In this document: positions 25,011 through 34,059 of the stretch, piece by piece
Layout: every line of letters starts with the position of its first letter
How positions within the stretch are numbered: the stretch's first letter is position 1
From: AG25 sp035604455
GTDB lineage: Bacteria > Gemmatimonadota > Gemmatimonadetes > Gemmatimonadales > GWC2-71-9
Reading direction: 5' to 3'
Assembly (NCBI GenBank): GCA_035604455.1
Contig: DATNIM010000135.1
Span: 37,180 to 101,179 of the forward strand
Length of the DNA: 64,000 nucleotides
Made by a program: the position numbers and the translations under genes
The notes under the pieces: model-generated
What the model was told of the DNA's origin: nothing
Database searches by the model: none
The model's input: the letters and a program-made list of their open reading frames with translations, nothing else

Positions 25011-26443
25011 TGACGCACGAGGTTCCGGCCTTCGTTCTTGGCTCGGTAGAGGGCCTGATCCGCAAGGGCGACGAAGCTGTCAGCGTTGCCCACCCGATCG
25101 TCCGGGAACGAAGCCAAGCCGATGCTCACCGTGAGGTGCAGTCGGTCCTGGCCGGGCTCGGCGAATTCGTGCTGCATGATCCGGCGCCGCAACCGCTCGG
25201 CGAAGATGGCAGCCCCTTGGAGCGCCGTTTCGGGCATCACGACGACGAATTCTTCGCCGCCGTAGCGCGCGACGATGTCCACTGACCGGGCCTCCCGCCG
25301 CAAGATCTCCCCAACTTGGCGCAGGACGGAGTCCCCCGCAATGTGGCCGCGCGTGTCGTTCACGAGCTTGAATCGATCGATGTCCGCGAGCAGGATCGTG
25401 ATGGCCAGATCGTAGCGCCGCGCGCGCTCGAGCTCCTGCTCGAGATTTTGCGACAGGGCGCGCCGGTTGAGACAGCCGGTCAGCGCGTCCGTCGCCGCGA
25501 GCTTCTCGAGGCGCTTGTTGTCCGACACCGCGCTCTCGAAGTCGTAGGCCTTCTCCAGCGCCGTGACGGCGCTGCTGATCACGGTTTCTGCAAACTGCGC
25601 GTCGGCGGGAGTGAGGGGCGCGTCCTCGCCCGTGGTACGGAGAAAGAAGACGCCGATCTGCTGGTCCTTCATCGAAAACGGAATTGCCACCGCCGAGCGG
25701 GTGGCGACCACGATCCCTTCACGCTGCCAGCGGACGCGCTCCTCGACGTACAGGGGATCGCTCGGCACGTCCTCCACCAGGACCGGCCGCCGGTGCGTCA
25801 GGGCCTGCTGGATCTCCGGATATCGCGACAGGTCGATCTGCAGGTTCCGGAGCATCGGGTTCTCGTACGCGGTGACCACCACCCCCATCGCGTCGCCCGG
25901 CCGCGCGAGCACCAGCGAGCACTTCGAGATCCGCAGCACGCGGGCGATGCGCCGCGCCAGGATGTGGTAGATCTCATCGGCCTTGAGGGAATCGGTCACC
26001 TCGTGGAGGATATCGACCATCGTCGCGCGGCTGCGGGCCTCTTCGCGCGCGCGCGATAGCTCCTCAGCCGAGCGCAGGTGCACCTTCACGCGCGCGAGCA
26101 GTTCCCGAACCCGGAACGGCTTGGGGATGAAGTCCGCCGCGCCGAGGCCGAGCGCCTTGACCGTCGCCTCCTCGGGCGGCATCGAGGAGATCATGAGCAC
26201 CGGGAGATCGCGAAATCGGTCGTCTTCCTTGAGGCGCTGCAACAGCTGCAGGCCGTCGGTCGTGGGCATCATGATGTCGAGAAGGAGGAGGTTGGGGCGC
26301 TCTTCCTCCAGCCGTACCAGCAAATCCGCGCCCCCGGGAACGGCGACCACGGTGTACCCGTCGTTCTTGAGAATCCAGGTGAGCGTCTGGACGAGCGACT
26401 GATCGTCGTCGGCGATGAGGATCTTGGCTGCGGTCTCGGGCAT
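25007..26443 (-). CDS. Response regulator with GAF and GGDEF domains (diguanylate cyclase)
   Basis: The 478-residue protein has a receiver domain (residues 1-125, phospho-acceptor Asp56 in LLLLDIMMP, Lys in PKPF), a linker helix, a GAF domain (about 150-310) and a C-terminal GGDEF domain with the active motif GGEEF. An RxxD inhibitory site (RSVD) lies exactly five residues before it, so product feedback is expected. It should make cyclic di-GMP when phosphorylated. ATG at 26443 begins the receiver domain (MPETAAKILIADDD). It lies between a dehydratase gene and the Ser/Thr kinase gene. Confidence 0.93.
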   Translation of the reverse strand: MPETAAKILIADDDQSLVQTLTWILKNDGYTVVAVPGGADLLVRLEEERPNLLLLDIMMPTTDGLQLLQRLKEDDRFRDLPVLMISSMPPEEATVKALGLGAADFIPKPFRVRELLARVKVHLRSAEELSRAREEARSRATMVDILHEVTDSLKADEIYHILARRIARVLRISKCSLVLARPGDAMGVVVTAYENPMLRNLQIDLSRYPEIQQALTHRRPVLVEDVPSDPLYVEERVRWQREGIVVATRSAVAIPFSMKDQQIGVFFLRTTGEDAPLTPADAQFAETVISSAVTALEKAYDFESAVSDNKRLEKLAATDALTGCLNRRALSQNLEQELERARRYDLAITILLADIDRFKLVNDTRGHIAGDSVLRQVGEILRREARSVDIVARYGGEEFVVVMPETALQGAAIFAERLRRRIMQHEFAEPGQDRLHLTVSIGLASFPDDRVGNADSFVALADQALYRAKNEGRNLVRQ

Positions 26444-26447
26444 CGCC

Positions 26448-27380
26448 TCAGCAGTCCTCGATGAGCGCTGGGTCCACGTTCCCCCCGCTGACGATGAGCA
26501 CGGTCGGCGCCGCCGGTTGCACCGCCCCGGCGCGCAGCGCCGCCACGGTTGCCGCGCCGGAGGGCTCGACCGCGAGCCGGCACTCGCGCCACAGAAAATG
26601 CACGGCCTCGCGGATACTGCCATCTTCGACGAGCGCTACTCCGCACAGCCGGTCGCGGCCGTGGACGAGTTCCTCCCACGGCACGGCACCGATCCGTAAC
26701 GGCAAGAGCCCGTCCGCGACGCTCGTGCTCTGGTCGAGCCTCGTGGGCCGGCCCGCGGCCAGGGCCCGGGTCAGTTTGGGCGCACCGACGGGTTCCACCC
26801 CCCACACGCGGGCGGCGCTCCCGCACGCGGCGAGCCCCGCCAGGGTGCCGGCAATGAGCCCGCCACCGCCGACCGGGACCACGATGCCTGCCACGTCCGG
26901 GAGCTGCTCCTGGATCTCGAGCCCGACCGTGGCCTGGCCGGCGACGATGTCCGGATCATCGAAGGGCGAGATGATCGCGAACCCTTCGCGGGCCGCGATG
27001 GCCTCGGCACGCACCTGGCGGTCCTCCGAGGTGCGGCCGGCGAGCACCACCTCGCCGCCCCACTTCCGCACCCCCGCGACTTTCACCGCGGGAGCGGTCT
27101 CGGGCATGACGATCACCGCGCGCACCCCGAGCGTGCACGCAGCGTAGGCCACGGCCTGGCCGTGATTGCCGCTCGAGTAGGTGATCACTCCGCGACGGCG
27201 GACCGGCTCGGGAAGGCGGCGAACGGCATTGAAGGCGCCCCGAATTTTGAACGCCCCGCCCACCTGCAGGTTCTCGAGCTTCAGATAGGCGTCGAGCGCC
27301 GGCACGTATCGCAGCGGCGTGCGCACGGCCACCCCTTGGAGCGCTGCGGCGGCCTCGTACACGGCGGCGGACTCGATCAC
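26448..27380 (-). CDS. PLP-dependent threonine/serine dehydratase or serine racemase
   Basis: The 310-residue fold-type II PLP enzyme has Lys45 in GGAFKIRGAF, the substrate loop YSSGNHGQAVAYAA and the phosphate-binding GGGGL. There is no C-terminal ACT-like regulatory domain, so it is a catabolic (TdcB) or serine-racemase-type protein rather than biosynthetic IlvA. It would deaminate threonine or serine to the 2-oxo acid, or racemise serine; sequence alone does not decide. The GTG start at 27380 is one base from the gyrA stop, so it is almost certainly co-transcribed with gyrA. Confidence 0.88.
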   Translation of the reverse strand: MIESAAVYEAAAALQGVAVRTPLRYVPALDAYLKLENLQVGGAFKIRGAFNAVRRLPEPVRRRGVITYSSGNHGQAVAYAACTLGVRAVIVMPETAPAVKVAGVRKWGGEVVLAGRTSEDRQVRAEAIAAREGFAIISPFDDPDIVAGQATVGLEIQEQLPDVAGIVVPVGGGGLIAGTLAGLAACGSAARVWGVEPVGAPKLTRALAAGRPTRLDQSTSVADGLLPLRIGAVPWEELVHGRDRLCGVALVEDGSIREAVHFLWRECRLAVEPSGAATVAALRAGAVQPAAPTVLIVSGGNVDPALIEDC

Positions 27381-27381
27381 G

Positions 27382-29925
27382 CTAGCGCGTCTTCGGCCCG
27401 CCTCGGGGCCGTGGGGTCGCCTTCGCGGCATGGGCCGCGGGCCGCGCCCCCTCCTCCTCACCGTCCTCGTCGTCCACCACCTCCGCCGCTTCTTCTTCCT
27501 TCACGACCCGCGCCACGTCCACCAGCAGGTCACCGGCGATCAGGTTCATCACCTTGACGCCCTGCGTGTTGCGAGCGGAGACCCGGATGCCCTCGACGGG
27601 AACGCGGATCATGATTCCCTTCTTCGAGATCATCATCAGCTCGTCGTCCGGAAGGACTTCCTTCAGGGCGATGATGTCGCCCGTCTTGTCCGAACGCTTG
27701 AGCGTGATGATCCCCCGCCCGCCGCGGTGCTGGACGCGGTACTCTTCGAGTTCGGACCGCTTGCCCATCCCCCGCTCCGTGACGGTCAGCAAGGTCGATT
27801 GCCGGCGTACGACAACCAAGTCGATGACCTGGTCCTTCTTCTCGAGCTCGATCCCTTTCACCCCGGTCGCCGTCCGGCCCATGTCGCGGACGTCGTGTTC
27901 GTGGAACCGGATGCTCATCCCGTGCCGGGTTGCGAGGACGATGTCGTTCTTACCATCGGTGACCTGCACGTCGATCAGGAGGTCGCCGGGCTCGATGTTG
28001 ATGGCGCGGATGCCCACCGAACGCGGATTCCCGAATTCCGCGAGTCCGGTCTTCTTGACCACCCCGAGGTTCGTGGCGAAGAGGAGGTACTGGTCGGCGG
28101 CGAACTCCCGCACGGGCACGAGCGCCGCGAGGCGATCGTCCGGCTTCATCGCCACGCAGCTCACGATCGGTTTCCCGCGGGCGGCGCGCGCTGCCTGGGG
28201 GATCTCGTGGACTTTGAGCCAGTAGCAGTGACCGGTCGTCGTGAAAAACATCACGTAATCGTGGGTCGAGGCGATGAACAGGTGCTCGAGCCAGTCATCG
28301 TCCTTCGTGTGGGCGGAGATGACCCCCTTCCCCCCCCGTCGTTGCCGGCGGTAGGCGCTCACCGGTAACCGCTTGATGTAGCCGCTGTGCGACACGGTGA
28401 TCACCATGTCCTCTTCGGCAATCAGATCCTCGATCGAGAACTCGCCCTGGTCCGCGACGATCTCCGTCCGGCGCGGGTCGCCGAAGCCGTGCGCAAGCTC
28501 GCTGAACTCCTCTTTCAGGATCTTCATGCGCCGCACGCGCGACCCGAGAATCTCCTTACACTCCTTGATGAACTTGCGGACTTCCTTCAACTCCTCGTCG
28601 AGCTTCGTGATCTCGAGCGCCGTCAGGCGGGCGAGCCTCATGTTGAGGATCTCCGCCGACTGCCGCTCTGAGAGCTTGAACCGCTTCCGGAGCGCGGCGT
28701 CGGCGGCGGGCGTGTCCTTCGATTTGCGGATGATGCGGATCACTTCGTCGATGTGATCGACGGCGATCTTCAGACCTTCGAGGATGTGCTCGCGTTCTTC
28801 GGCGCGTTTCAGGTCAAACTGCGTGCGCCGGGTGATGACCGTGTGCCGATGGTCGATGAAGTGCTGCAGCAGCTCGCGCAGATTCATCTCGCGCGGCGCG
28901 CCGTCGACGAGCGCGAGCATGATCGCCCCGAACGTCACCTGCATCTGCGTGTGTTGGTACAGCCCGTTCAGCACGACCATGGGCACCGCGTCGCGCTTCA
29001 GCTCGATCACGACCCGGATACCGTCGCGGTCCGACTCGTTGCGGAGGTCCGTGACCCCGTCGAGCTTCTTCCCGAGCACCAGGTCGCGGATCTGTTCGAT
29101 GACACGCTCGGGCGATACCTGATAGGGGAACTCGGTGACGACGATCTGCTGCTTCCCCGTGGACTCCCGCTCTTCGACGGTGGCGCGCGCGCGGATGACG
29201 ATGCGGCCTCGTCCCTTCTCGTAGCATTCCTTGATCCCCTCGCGCCCGTAGATGATGCCGGCGGTCGGGAAATCGGGCCCCAGGATGAACTTGCGGAGTT
29301 CCTTCACCGACGCGTCGGGATGGTCGACCAGGTGCTGCAGCGCGGCCACCGTCTCCCCGAGATTGTGCGGCGGGATGTTCGTCGCCATGCCGACCGCGAT
29401 CCCGGCGGAGCCGTTCACGATGAGGTTGGGCAGCCGGGAGGGGAGGACCGTCGGCTCCCGCAGCCGGTCGTCGAAGTTCGGGGCGAGATCGACCGTTTCC
29501 TTGTCGATGTCCTCGAGCATCGTCATCGCGACGCGCGTGAGCCGAGCTTCCGTGTACCGGTAGGCGGCCGCCGCGTCGCCATCGACCGAGCCGAAATTCC
29601 CCTGCCCGTCGACCAGCGGATAGCGTAGCGAGAACTCCTGCACCATGCGGACGAGCGAGTCGTAGAGGGCGACGTCGCCGTGCGGGTGGTACTTGCCGAG
29701 CACGTCGCCTACCACCGTCGCGCTCTTCTTGTACGGGCGGCCCGGCACGAGCCCCAGCTCGTGCATCGCATACAGGATCCGGCGATGCACCGGCTTCAAG
29801 CCGTCCCGCACGTCGGGAAGCGCGCGCTGGACGATGACGCTCATCGAGTAGTCGAGGAACGACTCCTTCATCTCGTCCTCGATGAGGCGGGGAAGGATTC
29901 GTTCGCGAGCGTTGGGAGCAGTCAT
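27382..29925 (-). CDS. gyrA: DNA gyrase subunit A
   Basis: The 847-residue subunit cuts and rejoins DNA for negative supercoiling with GyrB. The catalytic tyrosine lies in AAAYRYTEAR, and the GyrA box QRRGGKG is intact, distinguishing it from ParC. The C-terminal domain shows repeated beta-pinwheel blades and an acidic tail (EEEAAEVVDDEDGEEE) ending in a basic Pro/Arg segment. In the quinolone-contact helix the sequence is HPHGDVALYD: Val85 replaces the usual Ser (E. coli Ser83). It starts a five-gene leftward run with dehydratase, GGDEF, kinase and aminopeptidase genes. Confidence 0.98.
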   Translation of the reverse strand: MTAPNARERILPRLIEDEMKESFLDYSMSVIVQRALPDVRDGLKPVHRRILYAMHELGLVPGRPYKKSATVVGDVLGKYHPHGDVALYDSLVRMVQEFSLRYPLVDGQGNFGSVDGDAAAAYRYTEARLTRVAMTMLEDIDKETVDLAPNFDDRLREPTVLPSRLPNLIVNGSAGIAVGMATNIPPHNLGETVAALQHLVDHPDASVKELRKFILGPDFPTAGIIYGREGIKECYEKGRGRIVIRARATVEERESTGKQQIVVTEFPYQVSPERVIEQIRDLVLGKKLDGVTDLRNESDRDGIRVVIELKRDAVPMVVLNGLYQHTQMQVTFGAIMLALVDGAPREMNLRELLQHFIDHRHTVITRRTQFDLKRAEEREHILEGLKIAVDHIDEVIRIIRKSKDTPAADAALRKRFKLSERQSAEILNMRLARLTALEITKLDEELKEVRKFIKECKEILGSRVRRMKILKEEFSELAHGFGDPRRTEIVADQGEFSIEDLIAEEDMVITVSHSGYIKRLPVSAYRRQRRGGKGVISAHTKDDDWLEHLFIASTHDYVMFFTTTGHCYWLKVHEIPQAARAARGKPIVSCVAMKPDDRLAALVPVREFAADQYLLFATNLGVVKKTGLAEFGNPRSVGIRAINIEPGDLLIDVQVTDGKNDIVLATRHGMSIRFHEHDVRDMGRTATGVKGIELEKKDQVIDLVVVRRQSTLLTVTERGMGKRSELEEYRVQHRGGRGIITLKRSDKTGDIIALKEVLPDDELMMISKKGIMIRVPVEGIRVSARNTQGVKVMNLIAGDLLVDVARVVKEEEAAEVVDDEDGEEEGARPAAHAAKATPRPRGGPKTR

Positions 29926-30081
29926 GAGCGACGGAGACTCTAGAGGTAGCGGCCCGCGCGGGCCGTCGGGCGGCGTGTCAAATGAACCTAAGTGCAGATA
30001 AACTAACTACTTACATCGGTAAGCGCAATCGCCGCCCAGCCAACTCGGGCGGCGGACACCACTTAGCCGACCCCATTCGGA
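29926..30081 (-). other. gyrA upstream region with two hairpins and an AT-rich patch
   Basis: Between the MDR gene stop and gyrA. A perfect 8-bp stem (CGCCGCCC / GGGCGGCG, 30030-30054) could end the MDR transcript but has no T tract. An AT-rich stretch (about 29980-30023) stands out from the GC-rich background and probably holds the gyrA promoter; I could not fix its -35/-10. A 16-base palindrome (29950-29965) lies in the predicted gyrA leader. No gene is seen here. Confidence 0.45.
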
Positions 30082-31146
30082 CTAGAGCTCCGCGCCTCCG
30101 GACTCCTGGATGGCGAGGACCACTTTCCCGAGCTGCAGCCCCTGCTCAAGGCGCTCGAGCGCGGCGCGCGCATGGGCGAGGGGCAGGATCCGGTCGATCG
30201 TCGGACGGAGATGCCCGCGCGCGAGCGCGGCCACGACCGCCTGGTACTCGGCGTCGTTGCCCATGGTGGAGCCCAGAATCGAGAACTGATGCCAGAACAG
30301 GCGCCGGAGGTCGGTGCTCACGTCGGGGCCGCTCGTGGCACCGCAGGTCACCAAGCGGCCGCCCTTCCGCAGGGCGCGCAGGGATTCGGCCCAGGTGGCC
30401 GCGCCGATTGAGTCGACCACAACATCGACCCCCAGTCCGCCCGTGAGCCGCCGGACCTCGGCCGCGACGGGTTGCGTCCGGTGGTTCACGCCGTGGTCAG
30501 CACCGCGCGCGCGCGCCTGCTCGAGCTTCGCGTCGCTCGAGGACGTGACGACGACGCGGGCCTGGGCGAGCTTAGCGATGCCGAGCGCAGCTTGCGCCAC
30601 ACCGCCCCCGATGCCCCAGATGAGCACGGTCTCACCCGAAGCAAGCCGCGCGCGTGTCATGAGCATTCGCCACGCGGTGAGGTGTGTGAGGGAGAACGCC
30701 GCGGCCTCCGCCCAGCTGAGCGGGGGCGTGAGCGTGGGAAGCCGCACCACGTTGCGCGCCGGGACCGCGATCGCCTCGGCAAACGTCCCCGGGAGTTGTT
30801 CGCCGAGCAGGCGGAAGCTCGTGCAGAGCGACTGCTCGCCCGCCCGGCAGTAGGTGCAAGTGCCGTCCGCGATGCCGGGGTTCAGCATCACGCGGTCGCC
30901 CGGGGCGACCGCCGTGACGCCAGCACCGACGGCGTCCACGACCCCCGCGCCGTCCGCCCCCAAGATGTGAGGCGCTGTCGCGGCCTCGCGGAGCCCGCGC
31001 ACGACAAATAGATCGAGGTGATTGAGCGCCGCGGCTTTGAGCGCGACGCGCACGGTGCCGGGGCCCGGCGCGCGATCCGGTGCGGGAACATCGACTACTT
31101 CCACCTGCTCGAGCGTACCCGGGGCACGCAGCACACAGGCGCGCAT
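30082..31146 (-). CDS. MDR-superfamily oxidoreductase (quinone oxidoreductase / zinc ADH-like)
   Basis: The 354-residue medium-chain dehydrogenase has the catalytic-domain motif ALNHLDLFVVRG, where the position of the catalytic zinc cysteine is Asn, as in quinone oxidoreductase-type members. A degenerate structural zinc loop follows, with three rather than four cysteines (CTYCRAGEQSLC). The Rossmann segment is IWGIGGGVAQAALGIAKL, with NADP-type features unclear. It probably reduces an activated C=C or C=O substrate; the substrate is unknown. It is transcribed alone or after the Ig/PD40 gene, 32 bases upstream. Confidence 0.82.
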   Translation of the reverse strand: MRACVLRAPGTLEQVEVVDVPAPDRAPGPGTVRVALKAAALNHLDLFVVRGLREAATAPHILGADGAGVVDAVGAGVTAVAPGDRVMLNPGIADGTCTYCRAGEQSLCTSFRLLGEQLPGTFAEAIAVPARNVVRLPTLTPPLSWAEAAAFSLTHLTAWRMLMTRARLASGETVLIWGIGGGVAQAALGIAKLAQARVVVTSSSDAKLEQARARGADHGVNHRTQPVAAEVRRLTGGLGVDVVVDSIGAATWAESLRALRKGGRLVTCGATSGPDVSTDLRRLFWHQFSILGSTMGNDAEYQAVVAALARGHLRPTIDRILPLAHARAALERLEQGLQLGKVVLAIQESGGAEL

Positions 31147-31178
31147 CGCGCGGGGGACGCTCGCGGCGAAGTCCGAGA

Positions 31179-33440
31179 CTAGGGCATGAACGCGGGCGTG
31201 AGCATCTGCTCACCGGGTCCCGCGGGGACCGGCACGGGCCCGCTGGGGTTGCCGACCACTTGAAGGTAGACCCGAAAGAGAGACTTGCCACCGCTCTGTA
31301 CCGGGACGACAAGCGCCAAAACATCCCCGGCCGGAGCGATGGAGAAATCGGCGAGCAGTAGGTCGCCGCCCGTCAGCGTCGTGACGTGACCCGTGGGAAG
31401 ATCAGCCCGGACAACCTGCGTCACCGTCCGACCGTTGTCCTTGCCTTCGAGCAAGTAGACGAGCGACCCGTCGCGGAGGAAGTGCGGCGACGTGCTCGTG
31501 TAGGTGCCGACGGATTTGGTGAAGGCGCGTTGGTTCGAACCGTCGAGCCCCATCAACCACACGTTCGCCTGCCCGTCCCGCGTGGATACGAACGCGATCG
31601 TCGCCCCGTCGGGGGATACGGTGGGCAACGTGTTCGTGGTCGGTTCCTGGGTCAGCGGCGTGGCCGTGGGGCCGCCAATCGGCTGCACGAAGATCTGTGC
31701 GTGCCCTGCGCGGTCCGATTGATAGACGACGGAGTTGCCGTCCGCAGTGAACTGGGGGTGCCCGTCGACGCTCGTCGAATTGCTCACGCGGATCGGGTTC
31801 TTGCCGTCCGCGTCCATCACGTAAACCTCGCTCGCCGACGTGAACGCGATGCGGGACCCGTCGGGTGAGACCGCGGGCTCACCCGCGGTCATCGTGGTGT
31901 CCTCCATGAGGCGTCGCATCTCAGCGAGGTTCGTCCGTTCGGCCGCGTACAGCTGCAGCTTGCCGGACCGCGAGCTCGCGAGCAGCAGTTCGCCCTGCAC
32001 GAACACGTCGAGCGTCGCGCGTTTGCCGCTCGGCGCTGCTGCCGTCACCTGGGCGTGGCCATAAGCGACGGCCGTCACGGTACCGTCGTCCGTGACCGTG
32101 GCGACCTGAGGGTTGTCGGAAGTCCACGTGAGCGGGGCGGCCGGCCCGAGCACCGTGCCCGCGGAATCCGTATAGGTGCCTTTGACGGTCGTGTGTCGTC
32201 CGATCGTGAGGCCCACCCGGCTCGAGGACAGCTTCACCGTGGCCGCGACCGCCCGCACGTTCCAAGTCACGGCGAGCCCTTGGCCCGGCCCTCTTACGAC
32301 GAGCTGCGTCTTCCCGTCGCGCTTCGCGGTGAGGATCCCGCTGGCCGGGTCGAAGCTCGCGACGGACGTGTCGCCCACGATCCAGCGAAGGGGCGCTTCG
32401 GGCACCGGGGCCTTGTCGGGTCCGAGGGCCTGGGCTTCGAACTTTGCCGTCGTTTGAACCGGAACGACGACCTCTTCCTCCCAGTGCGGTCGCACGGCGA
32501 GCAGGTCCACTGGCCGGTGAACGACGATGTCCAGGCTCTTGGACTGGAGCAGACCCGTCACTGACACGGACGCCCTACCGGGGGCCACCGCCGTGAGCAC
32601 GCCGGTGAGGCTCACGCGCACGACGGTCGTATCGGTCGAGGTCCACTGGAGGGTGAGCGGGCTCACGAGGCGGTTGGCCTGCGTGGGGACGACGATGTGA
32701 AGCGTGTCGATCTCAGCGGGGCCAATCGCGACTGGCCCCGCGTCCTGGAACGCGAAGTCCGTCTGCTGCACGACGACGGGAGCCGTGGCGGTGACCCCGT
32801 CGGCGCTCGATACCTGAATGGTTCCTTGCCCGAGCCCGAGGGCCACCACAACGCCGTGCTCGTCGACGCTCGCGATGTCGGCGCGCAGGGACTTCCAGGT
32901 CGCCGCGACCGGTGCCGCCGCGGACCCATCCGCCTTCAGAGCGCGCAGCGACGCCCGGAGGTTTTCCGATGGCATGAGGAAGATGGTGGGCGGCTCGATC
33001 CGCAGGGCGGCCGCCGGACCGACGCCCGCCGGCTGGCCGGCGAGCGACACGTCCGGAGCCGGGGGGGCAGGCGCGGGCAGCGGAGCGGGGGCGGCAGCCG
33101 GGGTGGGCGTCGGCGCTCCTGGGGCGGGCACGACCTGCACGGCCGTGGTCCCCGTACGGGAGCCCGCCCGCGCTTCAATAATCGCGACGCCGGTCGCGAC
33201 CCCGGTCACCGTGCCGTTGTTGTCGACCCGGGCCACCTGGATGTTGTTCGAGGACCACAGCACCCGGACGGTCGGAATCACGTTGCCGGCGCGGTCGAAT
33301 GCCGTCGCAGAGAGGCCACTCCGCTCACCCACCCGCAGCGTCACGGAGGGGGGCGCCACCTGCACTTCGGCGACATTCTGCGCCCACACGGCCGCGGGCC
33401 CCGCAAGAAGGAACGCCACGGCCGTCGCGTAAATGCGCAT
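31179..33440 (-). CDS. Secreted multi-domain protein: bacterial Ig-like repeats plus PD40 propeller
   Basis: The 753-residue protein has a signal peptide (MRIYATAVAFLLAGPAAVWA) and an Ig-like (BIG2) repeat at about 25-110 with the motif VTGVATGVAIIEARAG. An Ala/Pro linker follows (about 112-140), then three to four further BIG2 repeats to about residue 505. The C-terminal part (about 510-745) is a TolB/PD40-type beta-propeller with repeats such as EPAVSPDGSRIAFTS and LPTVSPDGATIAFVS. It is probably a surface or periplasmic binding protein. The ATG lies 10 bases from a -10-like element, so the message is nearly leaderless. Confidence 0.85.
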   Translation of the reverse strand: MRIYATAVAFLLAGPAAVWAQNVAEVQVAPPSVTLRVGERSGLSATAFDRAGNVIPTVRVLWSSNNIQVARVDNNGTVTGVATGVAIIEARAGSRTGTTAVQVVPAPGAPTPTPAAAPAPLPAPAPPAPDVSLAGQPAGVGPAAALRIEPPTIFLMPSENLRASLRALKADGSAAAPVAATWKSLRADIASVDEHGVVVALGLGQGTIQVSSADGVTATAPVVVQQTDFAFQDAGPVAIGPAEIDTLHIVVPTQANRLVSPLTLQWTSTDTTVVRVSLTGVLTAVAPGRASVSVTGLLQSKSLDIVVHRPVDLLAVRPHWEEEVVVPVQTTAKFEAQALGPDKAPVPEAPLRWIVGDTSVASFDPASGILTAKRDGKTQLVVRGPGQGLAVTWNVRAVAATVKLSSSRVGLTIGRHTTVKGTYTDSAGTVLGPAAPLTWTSDNPQVATVTDDGTVTAVAYGHAQVTAAAPSGKRATLDVFVQGELLLASSRSGKLQLYAAERTNLAEMRRLMEDTTMTAGEPAVSPDGSRIAFTSASEVYVMDADGKNPIRVSNSTSVDGHPQFTADGNSVVYQSDRAGHAQIFVQPIGGPTATPLTQEPTTNTLPTVSPDGATIAFVSTRDGQANVWLMGLDGSNQRAFTKSVGTYTSTSPHFLRDGSLVYLLEGKDNGRTVTQVVRADLPTGHVTTLTGGDLLLADFSIAPAGDVLALVVPVQSGGKSLFRVYLQVVGNPSGPVPVPAGPGEQMLTPAFMP

Positions 33441-33450
33441 AGCGGCGCGA

Positions 33451-33479
33451 ACCTAAGCCCGCCTAACTGCCGTTGTCAA
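33451..33479 (-). promoter_or_regulatory. Promoter of the Ig/PD40 gene
   Basis: On the leftward strand a perfect TTGACA (33479-33474), 17 bases, then TTAGGT (33456-33451), 10 bases before the ATG at 33440. No Shine-Dalgarno sequence is present. Confidence 0.5.
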
Positions 33480-33560
33480 GCAAACTTGCTGCGGGGACGG
33501 GCGACTGGTGTTCTCGCGTCGCGCCCTCCTGCCCCACTATCCCGACTCACGCGCGCTCCC

Positions 33561-33588
33561 TTGCGGGACTTGGTCTCCGGGCTAAGCT
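33561..33588 (+). promoter_or_regulatory. Candidate promoter of the histone-like gene
   Basis: TTGCGG, a 16-base spacer and TAAGCT. The predicted leader is about 35 bases and contains an AGAGGA ribosome site at 33614-33619. Confidence 0.3.
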
Positions 33589-33629
33589 ATAGGCCACGTC
33601 ACAGTCACCCTGCGAGAGGACAGGATCCG

Positions 33630-33902
33630 ATGTTCGAGCACAGCGACTTCGCGGAGAGCGGTTGGACGGGCCCAGGCATGATGGAGCCCCTCCTGCCTCC
33701 GACCGCTCCACAGCCCCCGACGCCGGCCGCACCAGCGCCCACCCCCGACGCGCCAGCCGCCAAGCCCAAGCGGGCCCCGGCGCGGCGCCGTCGCACGGCG
33801 AGGCCCAAGGCCAAGAAGCGCGCCGCGCGCAAGCCGCGGGCAAAGGCAAAGACCCGCAAGGCGACAAAGGCGAAGCGCAAGGCGCCCAGGCGCCGGCGCT
33901 AG
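33630..33902 (+). CDS. Small Lys/Arg-rich histone H1-like protein
   Basis: The 90-residue protein has an acidic N-terminus (MFEHSDFAESGW), a Pro/Ala-rich middle (PTPAAPAPTPDAPAAKP) and a strongly basic C-terminal tail of Lys, Arg, Ala and Pro (repeats such as KKRAARKPRAKAK). This matches the disordered tails of bacterial H1-like proteins (AlgP, Hc1-type), which bind and compact DNA. An AGAGGA sequence about 10 bases upstream supports the ATG at 33630. The gene is easily missed because a longer open frame on the same strand reads through it from far upstream. Neighbouring genes give no further hint. Confidence 0.7.
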   Translation: MFEHSDFAESGWTGPGMMEPLLPPTAPQPPTPAAPAPTPDAPAAKPKRAPARRRRTARPKAKKRAARKPRAKAKTRKATKAKRKAPRRRR

Positions 33903-34059
33903 CCCGCATCTCTCCGACCGCGCGCGTCTTGCGCCTCGGGGATGCGTTGCGCGACATGCCGTCCAACGCCTCCGAGCCGCGACCGGCTTCGGGGGCGTGG
34001 TTGCTTCCTCAGACGCCTCGCGGCTTCGTCAACGCCCCGCGGCACGATCCACCCCGCTC

